In this document: in pieces, positions 6,514-14,303 of the stretch | Position numbering within the stretch: the first letter of the stretch is position 1 | Layout of the letters: each line of letters begins with the position of its first letter | From: Gammaproteobacteria bacterium UBA2955 | Lineage (GTDB): Bacteria > Pseudomonadota > Gammaproteobacteria > Pseudomonadales > Azotimanducaceae | Direction: 5' to 3' | Length of the DNA: 34,954 nt | Assembly (NCBI GenBank): GCA_002348825.1 | Contig: DEBN01000004.1 | Location: forward strand, 1 to 34,954 | Translations under genes and position numbers: made by a program | The notes under the pieces: model-generated | Told to the model about the DNA's origin: nothing | Databases searched by the model: none | Seen by the model: only the letters and a program-made list of their open reading frames with translations

Positions 6514-8354
6514 GCAGCGATACCAGCGTGGCGGTCGAGCGGCAGTGGACAGTCCAGAGTGGCTGCAATGCCGTGCAGCAGTGCATGCTGATCCGGATGC
6601 AGTTCCCCATCCGCGAGGGCAACGGCCGCGCAGGCCTCGAGCAGTTGCTGCTTCAGCTTGGGCTGCAATTCTCGCAGCCGCTCGAGGGCTTTGTTCAGTT
6701 GCTCGTGGTCGAAGAACGCTAGCGACGATAACTGCAGGTCGAGCTTTAATAGTTCCGCGCCTGTATGAAAACTGTCCTCGGCTGCGCCGCTTCGATGGGC
6801 GACGACAGATAATATAGTTTGCACCTCTGAACGCATGCGACGAAAAGAACCTATGCGGCCCATGGTGCGGTTTGGTTGCACGAAGTGCGCGTACAACTCC
6901 TTCGTCATGACCCGGTGCAAAACCCATTCGAATACATTCACACGTTGATCGAATACGATCAGCTCAGCCGCGTTAGCGCTGAAACGCTGGTATTGCTGGC
7001 GCGAAAGCTCTTTCAGGGTCGGCATGGCCATACCGAGCAACAGCAGTAATTGGCTGCGCGTGCTCGCCTGTACCAAGGGCAGCAGTTGTTCGGTATGGCT
7101 CGGTACGCCGCGCTCTGCTTGAGCTCGGATTTTATTTAACTGCGCTGCAGCGATTTCGGGCTCTGGATCTATCAGCATGGCGTAAATCAATCCGCGCGCC
7201 TCGTAGGGATCATGTGCCGCATTAGCCAGGGTTGCGTCACATCCTTGCAGCAGCGTCTTGGCGCTGTTGATTTGCCCCTGGCCGATTTGGCTAACGACGC
7301 TCTGCGGTGTAGTGGGTGCCGGCCCGCTGCTGCTGCTGGCAAAACCGGCGATTCCGTCTTGGCCACCGCTGCGGCCACCGTCTTTGACGCTGCCCTGCCA
7401 CCGAGGTTCCAATGCCCTGATGCGTTCTTCCAGTGGAGGATGAGTGGCCATCATGCGGCTAAATGATTTGATTTCGCCAAAGAACAGGTGACTGGACTCG
7501 TCCGCGGCCCTTGCTTGTATCTGTGAACCCGCAGCGTGGCCGCCGATTTTTTTTAGCGCGTTCGCTATGCCACTGCTAGAGCGGGTAAACTGGACTGCGG
7601 AAGCGTCGGCAAGGAATTCTCGTTGCCGACTGACTGCTGCCTTAATCAGATTGCCAAAGAATGTGCCGCCGTAGCCGACAACGATGAGTCCCAAGGCGAG
7701 CGCCATTTGCTGACCTCGATCCTTGCTGCGGCTGAAAGCGGAACCGCGCAACATCCCGTAGCCAATCATGCCAATAAAAAGAATGCCGCTGAGTAACGCG
7801 ATGATACGAATATTGATGCGCATATCGCCGTTGAGAATGTGACTGAATTCGTGGGCAACAACGCCCTGCAGTTCCTCGCGGTTGAGCAAGTCCAGCGTGC
7901 CCTGGTTGATGCCTATGACGGCGTCGTCTTGGCTGTAGCCTGCGGCAAAGGCGTTGATGCTGGGCTCTGGAATCAGGTAAACGGGCGGCACTGGTAGACC
8001 TGCGGCAATGGCCATTTCCTCAACCACATTCAGCAGTTGCCGTTGCTGCGGAATTTGGGTGTTTTGGTGAATAGGTAAGCCACCGAGAGATTCCGCAATA
8101 ACTCTGCCGCCGCCGCGGAGTGTCAGAAATTTGAATAGGCTGGCCACCGTTATGACACCGACCACGCCGCAACTGATAAACAGCCATGTCTCAGGGGGTT
8201 GTGCCGCTAACATCTCGGGACCAAGACCGATCCCCATGGCCATCGCCGCCAGCAGATTGGTGAGTATCACTAAAGACACCACGGCCGCGAAAAATAACAA
8301 GGTCAGCAGCCGGGTTTTGCTACGAGCTTGTTCTTGAGCTTGAAAAAAGTTCAT
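6510..8354 (-). CDS. M48-family membrane zinc metalloprotease with C-terminal TerB-like extension
   Basis: A 614-residue Ste24/HtpX-type protease. Two N-terminal membrane segments (about residues 15-40 and 56-77) are followed by the catalytic region: the zinc motif H168-E169-F170-S171-H172 and the third ligand at about E246 in SRQREFLAD, with further hydrophobic segments at about 182-202 and 216-236. THPPLEERIRALEP closes the protease core. The last 270 residues form a separate, mostly helical part with a Ser/Gly-rich linker at about 325-355; its end (ACAAVALADGELHPDQHAL) resembles the TerB-like acidic helical domain. HtpX itself is only about 290 residues, so this belongs to the longer class found beside lemA. 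It presumably degrades misfolded membrane proteins, as inferred from the family. LemA lies 6 bases upstream and cmoA overlaps its stop codon. Confidence 0.9.
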   Translation of the reverse strand: MNFFQAQEQARSKTRLLTLLFFAAVVSLVILTNLLAAMAMGIGLGPEMLAAQPPETWLFISCGVVGVITVASLFKFLTLRGGGRVIAESLGGLPIHQNTQIPQQRQLLNVVEEMAIAAGLPVPPVYLIPEPSINAFAAGYSQDDAVIGINQGTLDLLNREELQGVVAHEFSHILNGDMRINIRIIALLSGILFIGMIGYGMLRGSAFSRSKDRGQQMALALGLIVVGYGGTFFGNLIKAAVSRQREFLADASAVQFTRSSSGIANALKKIGGHAAGSQIQARAADESSHLFFGEIKSFSRMMATHPPLEERIRALEPRWQGSVKDGGRSGGQDGIAGFASSSSGPAPTTPQSVVSQIGQGQINSAKTLLQGCDATLANAAHDPYEARGLIYAMLIDPEPEIAAAQLNKIRAQAERGVPSHTEQLLPLVQASTRSQLLLLLGMAMPTLKELSRQQYQRFSANAAELIVFDQRVNVFEWVLHRVMTKELYAHFVQPNRTMGRIGSFRRMRSEVQTILSVVAHRSGAAEDSFHTGAELLKLDLQLSSLAFFDHEQLNKALERLRELQPKLKQQLLEACAAVALADGELHPDQHALLHGIAATLDCPLPLDRHAGIAA

Positions 8355-8360
8355 GCAGGG

Positions 8361-8951
8361 TTAAAACGATACCTTCGGCGCGGCTTGGATTGCTGCGGAG
8401 TCCTCGAATTCCAAAAGTTCGGCGTCGGTCGGATGACCGAATAAACTGGCAAATAATATCGGTGGAAACGAAGCGCGGTAGGTATTGTACTCGGTAATCT
8501 GGTCGTTAAAGGCTTGGCGTGAAAAGGCCACCTTGTTTTCGGTGGTGGTCAGTTCTTCCGTTAACTGCATCATGTTGGTGTTAGCTTTTAGGTCAGGGTA
8601 AGCCTCCATTACGACGTTTAGGCGCCCCATGGCATTGGCGAGCACACCCTCGGCGCCGGCTAATTCTCTCATGGCGCCGCCGTCGCCAGGATTGCCGGCA
8701 GCCGCTTCTAAGCCCGCCATGGCCTGATTCCGCGCAGCGATCACCGCCTCCAGCGTTTCACGTTCGTGGGCCATATAGGCTTTGGCTGTTTCTACCAAGT
8801 TTGGGATTAGGTCGTAACGCCGTTTTAGCTGGACCTCGATTTGTGAAAAACCGTTTTCGTGGCGGTTTTTCAGCGCGACTAATCTGTTGTAGATAGATAC
8901 GACCCAAAAGGCCAGTACCGCGACGACGATAAGTAGGATAATCATTTCCAT
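8361..8951 (-). CDS. lemA: LemA family protein
   Basis: The 196-residue protein has a single N-terminal membrane segment (IILLIVVAVLAFWVVSIYN) with almost nothing before it, then the LemA signature NRLVALKNRHENGFSQIEVQLKRRYDLIPNLVETAKAYMAHE (spread over residues about 22-65) and the helical core with AYPDLKANTNMMQLTEEL and the terminal YNTYRASFPPILFASLFG. LemA proteins form an antiparallel helical bundle exposed outside the inner membrane; their exact role is unknown. The gene is 6 bases upstream of the M48 protease, a pairing seen in many bacteria that suggests a functional partnership. It is the first gene of the minus-strand operon, divergent from the flavin reductase gene at 9100 across 148 bases that should carry both promoters, though I see no clear consensus boxes. 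Confidence 0.94.
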   Translation of the reverse strand: MEMIILLIVVAVLAFWVVSIYNRLVALKNRHENGFSQIEVQLKRRYDLIPNLVETAKAYMAHERETLEAVIAARNQAMAGLEAAAGNPGDGGAMRELAGAEGVLANAMGRLNVVMEAYPDLKANTNMMQLTEELTTTENKVAFSRQAFNDQITEYNTYRASFPPILFASLFGHPTDAELLEFEDSAAIQAAPKVSF

Positions 8952-9099
8952 AACGCTTACTCGACTGTGCTTGCTTGCTAACCATACTGCGACTGTGGTT
9001 TAAAAATGCAAGGCGCGGCTGAGTTGGTCCGGCTGACCAGAGATCCTGAGTTTGGGCGATCTGAGTTATAGTGCGTAACGAGCAAGAAGGGAATGTACG

Positions 9100-9603
9100 A
9101 TGACAGAGTCCACGGCCACGGAGTTCAATAGTGCCGATTTCCGACAGGCCGTGGGAAACTTTTGTACTGGGGTAACGATTGTTACCGGCCTTGATGACGG
9201 CGCACCGGTGGGTTTCGCCGCCCAATCCTTTGTGTCGCTGTCGCTCGATCCGCCGTTGATTGCAGTGTGTCCGGCGAAGTCGTCAACCAGCTGGCCACGG
9301 ATTCGCGCAGCGGGTGCATTTTGCATAAACATTTTGGCCGCGGATCAATTATCGATTTGTCGGGCCATGGCGCAAACTAGCGTCGATAAATTTGCCGGTA
9401 TAGATTGGCGTAGCGGCCTGACTGGCGCCCCGATCATAAGTGGCGGTCTTGCCTATGTGGATTGTCATTTATACGAGGAGCACGAAGCAGGGGACCACAC
9501 CATAGCCGTTGGCGAAGTCAAAGACTTTAGCCTAGTCAACGGGGATGCTTCGCCGTTATTGTATTTGCGTAGTGGTTTTGGGGTATATGGAGAAACGTTA
9601 TGA
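9100..9603 (+). CDS. Flavin reductase family protein (HpaC/DIM6-like)
   Basis: A 167-residue FMN-binding split-barrel protein of the short-chain flavin reductase group. It shows the N-terminal block FRQAVGNFCTGVTIVTG, the flavin-contact strand GFAAQSFVSLSLDPPLIAVCP and the closing GDHTIAVGEV at about residues 131-140, whose GDH is diagnostic. Such proteins use NAD(P)H to reduce free FMN or FAD for a partner monooxygenase. The start at ATG 9100 is preceded by AGAAGGGA. The last codon and stop overlap the next gene's ATG (TTATGA), so it is translationally coupled to the nitronate-monooxygenase-like enzyme and may be its flavin supplier, though that family normally holds its own flavin. Confidence 0.9.
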   Translation: MTESTATEFNSADFRQAVGNFCTGVTIVTGLDDGAPVGFAAQSFVSLSLDPPLIAVCPAKSSTSWPRIRAAGAFCINILAADQLSICRAMAQTSVDKFAGIDWRSGLTGAPIISGGLAYVDCHLYEEHEAGDHTIAVGEVKDFSLVNGDASPLLYLRSGFGVYGETL

Positions 9604-10718
9604 ACCTAAATAGTCGCGTCTGCGAAATCTTAGAAATCGAAAAACCTATTGTGTTGGCGGGTATGGGTGGTGCGAGTTGTCCAGCTTTGGCGGCCGCGGT
9701 GTCCAACGCCGGTGGTCTCGGGGTTCTCGGTGCGGCGGCCTGCGGTCCCAACCAGTTGCGCCAGTGGATTCGCGAAACCCGCGAACTTACAGATCGGCCG
9801 TTCGGTGTTGATACGTTGTTGCCCGCGTCCGTACGACGCGCCAACTACGACGACATGGAGGGGCCGACACCCGCCGACTTGCTGCCGGAACGCAAAGATT
9901 TTGCCGCTGAATTTATGGCCAAGGAAGGCCTCGATCCGGTGGAGATAGACCCGGCGCAAAAACAAGAACAAGACGGCCCGCCGTTGTTCACAGCCGAATT
10001 TTTCGAAGCGCAGATGGAAGTCATAATTCAGGAGCGTGTACCTGTGTACGCCTCGGGACTAGGTAATCCCGGGCCGTGGATGACTGAGCTGCGCGCCAAT
10101 GGCACCAAGGTCATGGCAGTGGTTGGAGCTGTGCGCCATGCCATTCAGGTTAAGTCTTCCGGATTGGATATCATTGTGGCGCAGGGTCACGACGGTGGTG
10201 GGCATAATTCACCTGTTGGTACCATGGCGCTGATTCCTCAGGTTGTTGACGCGGTTGGCGACACGCCGGTGCTTGGCGCAGGTGGCATCAGCGACGGTCG
10301 TGGCGTTGCGGCTGCGCTCATGCTCGGGGCCGAGGGGGTCTGGGTAGGTTCGGCGTTTTTAGCGTCGGAAGAAGCAAATATCTTTGATTTCCAGAAGCAA
10401 GCGATTGTAGATTCCACCGAAGAAGGGACTTCTGTATCGCGCACGGTTACCGGCAAACCCGCGCGAATAATTCGCTCAAAGTGGACCGAGCACTGGTTGC
10501 GCGAAGATGTCGAGCCGCTGCCTATGCCCTATCAGGGCATGGTGTCTGGGCCCGTCATGGCCGCCGCGAATCGTGACGGTCGCGGCGACGTCAATCCAGG
10601 ATTTGCAGGACAGGGCATCGGCATGATTAAGGCGGTCAGACCGGCCAAAGAGATTTTCGATGAGCTTGTTTACGGCGCGGAGCAGGCGCTGTCGCGCACC
10701 ACCAATCTGCTCCGGTAA
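9600..10718 (+). CDS. Nitronate monooxygenase / 2-nitropropane dioxygenase family flavoprotein
   Basis: A 372-residue TIM-barrel FMN enzyme. The family landmarks are PIVLAGMGGASCPALAAAVSNAGGLGVLG near the N-terminus, ASGLGNPGPW at about 151-160, the flavin-phosphate and active-site segment VAQGHDGGGHNSP with H202, and the phosphate loop VLGAGGISDGRGVAAALMLGAEGVWVGSAFLAS. An insertion with DLLPERKDFAAEFMAKEG at about 93-110 distinguishes this subgroup from short NMOs. Members oxidise nitronates or act as FMN-dependent reductases in fatty-acid-type chemistry, so substrate assignment from the family is unsafe. It overlaps the flavin reductase stop by four bases and is followed by a perfect hairpin at 10733. 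Confidence 0.87.
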   Translation: MNLNSRVCEILEIEKPIVLAGMGGASCPALAAAVSNAGGLGVLGAAACGPNQLRQWIRETRELTDRPFGVDTLLPASVRRANYDDMEGPTPADLLPERKDFAAEFMAKEGLDPVEIDPAQKQEQDGPPLFTAEFFEAQMEVIIQERVPVYASGLGNPGPWMTELRANGTKVMAVVGAVRHAIQVKSSGLDIIVAQGHDGGGHNSPVGTMALIPQVVDAVGDTPVLGAGGISDGRGVAAALMLGAEGVWVGSAFLASEEANIFDFQKQAIVDSTEEGTSVSRTVTGKPARIIRSKWTEHWLREDVEPLPMPYQGMVSGPVMAAANRDGRGDVNPGFAGQGIGMIKAVRPAKEIFDELVYGAEQALSRTTNLLR

Positions 10719-10732
10719 GGCTCTAGTGCGGA

Positions 10733-10755
10733 GGTCGGGCGCAGGTCGCCCGACC
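10733..10755. terminator. Perfect 9-bp hairpin between convergent genes
   Basis: GGTCGGGCG (10733-10741) pairs perfectly with CGCCCGACC (10747-10755) around a five-base loop. It lies 14 bases after the nitronate monooxygenase stop and 15 bases before the stop of the convergent luciferase-like gene. It lacks a long T tract on the + strand (AAACAGTTT follows), so it may work as a bidirectional terminator or as an mRNA 3'-end stabiliser. Confidence 0.7.
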
Positions 10756-10770
10756 AAACAGTTTGGGGTC

Positions 10771-11640
10771 TCAGCTTGTGATTGCCTCTAAACACTCCCA
10801 GTGTAGTTCACCGAACTGGCCGTTTGGATTCACCGGCTGTATGCACACATGATCGGCACCCGCGTCGATATGCTCTTGCACCCGTGTTTTGATTGCGTCC
10901 GCGTTGCCCCAAGCAAACGTCGCGTCGATGAACCGATCACTGAGATCGTCGATGTCCTGTTCGGTCATTCCCATACGCAACCAGTTATTGCGGTAGTTTG
11001 GCAATCGTTGGTAGATTTTGGCAACCGGTCGGGCTAGCTCTCGCGCTTTGCCAGCGTCGGTTTCAAGTATTACTTTTTGCTCTACGCACAACCTTGGTCC
11101 TTTTCCGAGGATGCCTCGTGCCATAGCGGTGTGCTCGGGCGATGTGAAATAGGGGTGCGCGCCATCGGTCTGCTCTCTCGCAAGCTCAAGCATCTTGGGT
11201 CCCAGAGCAGCGATTAAAGTGATCGGTGTCTCGGCAGGTGCCGGTCCGTTGTAGATAGAGGCGCTCATTTTCTCCAGATAACTTCGCATGGTAGCGACTG
11301 GCGGGCCGTATTCGAGTCCGCGTACGCCCTCGACCAGAGGTTTGTGGGACACGCCCATAGCAAGCACAAAGCGGCCTGCGGATTGCTCGGCGAGCGTTCG
11401 CTGTGCGGCCAGCATAACGCCGGGTTCGCGGTTGTAGATGTTAACTATGCCGGTCGCGAGATTTAGAGTTTTGGTGTTGGCTAAAAACCAACTTGCAGTG
11501 GTAAGGGGATCCTTGCCCACTGTTTCTGGCAGCCAAAGGGTGCCGTAACCTAATGCCTCGATCCGTTGTGCAGCTGCAGTAGCCTGATCGGTACTGATGC
11601 CGTCAAAGAAATACCAAACCCCTAACTTTCCTAGATCCAT
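10771..11640 (-). CDS. Luciferase-like (LLM) F420-dependent-type oxidoreductase
   Basis: A 289-residue bacterial-luciferase-fold TIM barrel. LGKLGVWYFFDGIS starts the first strand; ALGYGTLWLPETVGKDPLTTASWFLANT and LATGIVNIYNREPGVMLAAQRTLAEQSAGRFVLAMGVSH (residues about 60-98) match the group often annotated as probable F420-dependent oxidoreductases (TIGR03620/MSMEG_4141-like). The C-terminal part carries the typical DAIKTRVQEHIDAGADHVCIQPV. By family it would move hydride or activate oxygen with F420 or FMN; which cofactor is used cannot be told from sequence. GGGGGA lies six bases before ATG 11640. It is transcribed alone, convergent with the NMO gene and divergent from the MATE gene. Confidence 0.87.
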   Translation of the reverse strand: MDLGKLGVWYFFDGISTDQATAAAQRIEALGYGTLWLPETVGKDPLTTASWFLANTKTLNLATGIVNIYNREPGVMLAAQRTLAEQSAGRFVLAMGVSHKPLVEGVRGLEYGPPVATMRSYLEKMSASIYNGPAPAETPITLIAALGPKMLELAREQTDGAHPYFTSPEHTAMARGILGKGPRLCVEQKVILETDAGKARELARPVAKIYQRLPNYRNNWLRMGMTEQDIDDLSDRFIDATFAWGNADAIKTRVQEHIDAGADHVCIQPVNPNGQFGELHWECLEAITS

Positions 11641-11780
11641 ATTGTCCCCCTAAAAACGATGGATATTGTCCGGACTCCTCGGCTGCGAAGCAACAGCTGG
11701 TGTTGTATTGAATAGATCTTCATGCCGACAGCACCGAGGGTTAGTAGTAAACTAGCCGCCGCTCTCCGGTTGGCAATGCG

Positions 11781-13190
11781 GTGAATTCACAAGAACAACA
11801 ACAGGTCCAAAAAAGCCCTGAGGCGCCGACCGATTTTCCAATAGACGCGTCAGCGATGGCCCGACCGTCTATTTGGCAACTCGCTTTGCCGTCGATCCTC
11901 GGCAATCTCAGTTACACCATTGTCGGCATGGTGCAAACCAAATTCGTCGGCGAGTTAGGCCCTCAGGCCTTAGCCGCCTTAGGTGCAGGGCAAAGGATCT
12001 TCTTTGCCATGCAGGCTATTTTGATGGCGATCAGCGCCGGCACAACTGCGCTTGTAGCACGGTCCTGGGGCGCGGGCGACTACGATGAGGCCAGTCGCGT
12101 GACGATGGCGTCACTGGTGTTGGCGGCGGCGTTTTCCTTTGCGATTGCTTTTTTTGGTTTTTTCCTCGCGTCGCCGGTAGCGTCGGTGTTTGGCCTGGAT
12201 CCAATTACCTTGGAACTGGCTGCACAAAATATTCGTTGGCTGTCGATCTTTAATCTAGCTTTTGCAGCAATGTTTGTTCTAAGTGCCGCGCTCAGGGCAT
12301 CGGGAGACGCGTGGTCGCCGTTGTGGATCAGCGGTGGTGTGAATCTTCTCAATCTGCCTTTGTTGTATGTCTTCATTTTCGGTTATTGGGGTTTGCCGGC
12401 AATGGGCGTCGCAGGCGCGGCGATTGCTGCGGGCATCTCTTTCAGTGTGGGTTCTGGAGTGTTGTTGGTGTTGTGGGTTCGGCAAAAGTTCCGCGTGCGC
12501 CATGTCTCCAGTGGATGGTGGCGACGCGCACGGTTGCGTGCTTTGCTGGACATCGGTTACCCCGCCGCATTGGAGCAAGGTGTCTTTCAGCTCGGGTTTT
12601 TTATCTTTCTTATGCTTATCGGTAATGCCTACGGCACCGAGGCGTTCGCGGCCTACAACATTGGCGTCAATATTCTTGCGGTGTGCATGACGGTTGGATT
12701 CGGTTTTTCCATCGCCGGATCTACTTTAGTGGGTCAGCATTTGGGGGCGAAGGACCCGAATGCAGCCAGTCGCAGTGGCTGGCGCTCGCTTTGGTTAGCG
12801 GTAGCGTCTATGGGCTCGCTTGGGTTCTTAATCGTGGTGTTTGCCAGACAGCTTGCGGGTTATTTCATCGGCGACGACGCTAAGACCATCGAGTATACGG
12901 TTCAATTCATATATCTGCTGGGTGCAATGATGCCCTTACTGGCTGTGGAGTTTGCCATCGGCGGGGCGCTGCGGGGTGCGGGCGATACGCGCTTTCCTTT
13001 AATCGCCACAGTTTTAGGCTTGCTGGTGATGCGTTGTGGGCTCGCTGCCTTGGCGGTGTATTTGAAGCTGTCGGTGTTCTGGGTCTACGCCGCGCTGGTA
13101 GGTGATTATGTGCTGAAAGGGACATTGCTGATCTGGCGTTTTCGCAAAGGCAAGTGGAAGAAGATCGTGCCCAATCCTGCGTATCAGTAA
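11781..13190 (+). CDS. MATE family efflux transporter
   Basis: A 469-residue inner-membrane protein with about twelve hydrophobic segments in two similar halves, as in MATE exporters of the DinF/NorM superfamily. The first half carries IWQLALPSILGNLSYTIVGMVQTKFVGELGPQALAALG (residues about 32-68), with the typical conserved Gly/Pro positions; the second half starts near LLDIGYPAALEQGVFQLGFF. Family members exchange cations for organic compounds or drugs, driven by H+ or Na+. The frame opens at GTG 11781, but the in-frame ATG at 11856 (MARPSIW) also precedes the first membrane helix and may be the true start; neither has a strong ribosome site. It converges on the fusion gene at 13206 with only 15 bases between the stops and no visible hairpin. 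Confidence 0.9.
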   Translation: MNSQEQQQVQKSPEAPTDFPIDASAMARPSIWQLALPSILGNLSYTIVGMVQTKFVGELGPQALAALGAGQRIFFAMQAILMAISAGTTALVARSWGAGDYDEASRVTMASLVLAAAFSFAIAFFGFFLASPVASVFGLDPITLELAAQNIRWLSIFNLAFAAMFVLSAALRASGDAWSPLWISGGVNLLNLPLLYVFIFGYWGLPAMGVAGAAIAAGISFSVGSGVLLVLWVRQKFRVRHVSSGWWRRARLRALLDIGYPAALEQGVFQLGFFIFLMLIGNAYGTEAFAAYNIGVNILAVCMTVGFGFSIAGSTLVGQHLGAKDPNAASRSGWRSLWLAVASMGSLGFLIVVFARQLAGYFIGDDAKTIEYTVQFIYLLGAMMPLLAVEFAIGGALRGAGDTRFPLIATVLGLLVMRCGLAALAVYLKLSVFWVYAALVGDYVLKGTLLIWRFRKGKWKKIVPNPAYQ

Positions 13191-13205
13191 CAGCCCGGCA
13201 TTGCT

Positions 13206-14294
13206 TTACAGATCGCGGAGTTGCCGCGCGCGAATGCTGGAAGAGGACGTATCGTTTCTGAATTGTTCGCTAGGTACGGCTTGGCACAAGGCCGCGAGTT
13301 CTGCAGGCAGTGCCAGATCGGATAATTCGACGAAGTTCTGCTCTTGGCTGCGACCGAACACCAAAAAGCGCGCACCGTGCTTGGCCAGATTACTGATGGC
13401 GAGCTGCATGCGTGTGGCATCGTTGGCGTAAAATCTGGGCTCTGCAATGCGGCTCAGAGTGTCTGTACCCAGGACAAATATCGCATTTGGAAAGCGCCGG
13501 GCTTTTTCCTCGAAGTTGCTCAGATTTGTGAGCCATACAGGTGTCTGCTCGAGTGCTGCGAGGCGTTCGTGTGCGGTGAGATAGTCTAAGTCCGGTTTGT
13601 CCGCGTTGCGTAGAGTCATCTCAAAGGCGCCATGTAGCCCCGTTATTCGCTCCGCTACCGCCAACATTTCTCGATGGCCGGTGTGGACTGGATTGAATGA
13701 ACCCGGCAGCAGTAACCTAGCGTCGTGTTGCTGCGTGCAGGTTGCATAAGGCGCCGCAGCAAGCAACGGCAGCCATGACGCGGCTGCCGTGTATTCGCGA
13801 GCGTTAAGCTGGCTCGGCGCTCGCTGTTGCCCGTTACCCAATAAGCTCAGTTCAATGGTCGTCCAGATCGCCTGATTAAGTTGCTGTTCTTGCTCGGCGC
13901 GTGGATCTGCATTGTCTAGATACAAGCTAAAGCTGGTGCTTTTTGTATCGGTTTGTATCGCCCAGTGGGCACGAGTTCGCCCCTTTTTCTGCACGTTGCT
14001 CGACAGACTGGCAGATACCCCCATGCCGAAAGCGTGGACGGCGCCGAGATCGCGGGCTCTGTGATAAGCGCGCATCGATAAGGCGCGGCAGGTTGTTGCA
14101 GATGCCGCCTGCTCCGGAGTGCCGCCAAGCAGCTCCGATAGGGCTTGTGCTGCATAGGGTACGCTGGCCTCCAGCACCGTATTAGAAGCGCCTGGAATAG
14201 TCAGCAGATCGCTGAGCAGTGGGCTGCCGCCGCCCGTGAGATAAAATACCCCTTGCCAGTGGGAAGCGTGCAGGCGTTGGGCGCGCTCGGTCAT
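13206..14294 (-). CDS. Fused CinA/PncC-like and nicotinate/nicotinamide nucleotidylyltransferase-like protein
   Basis: A 362-residue protein with two enzymatic-looking halves. Residues about 15-180 resemble the C-terminal domain of CinA (NMN deamidase, PncC): FYLTGGGSPLLSDLLTIPGAS, a YAAQALSELLGGTPEQA stretch, and GMGVSASL followed by HWAIQT, although the usual catalytic pattern is altered. Residues about 190-362 are a nucleotidylyltransferase of the NadD class: GSFNPVHTGH (198-207, with H204 and H207 in the HxGH position), VLGTDTL, and SSSSIRARQ near the end, equivalent to the ISSTxIR motif. Family knowledge: PncC makes nicotinate mononucleotide from NMN and NadD adenylates it, so a fused protein could run two NAD-salvage steps, but this is inference. 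It is the last gene of the run headed by the selenoprotein and starts 9 bases after the hydrolase stop. Confidence 0.82.
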   Translation of the reverse strand: MTERAQRLHASHWQGVFYLTGGGSPLLSDLLTIPGASNTVLEASVPYAAQALSELLGGTPEQAASATTCRALSMRAYHRARDLGAVHAFGMGVSASLSSNVQKKGRTRAHWAIQTDTKSTSFSLYLDNADPRAEQEQQLNQAIWTTIELSLLGNGQQRAPSQLNAREYTAAASWLPLLAAAPYATCTQQHDARLLLPGSFNPVHTGHREMLAVAERITGLHGAFEMTLRNADKPDLDYLTAHERLAALEQTPVWLTNLSNFEEKARRFPNAIFVLGTDTLSRIAEPRFYANDATRMQLAISNLAKHGARFLVFGRSQEQNFVELSDLALPAELAALCQAVPSEQFRNDTSSSSIRARQLRDL

Positions 14295-14303
14295 GGTGCG
14301 GTG

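Noticed and set aside
5782..6927. 381-residue version of CmoA
   Set aside because: The extra N-terminal 138 codons overlap the M48 protease gene in another frame and contain no CmoA sequence; the homologous start is ATG 6513.
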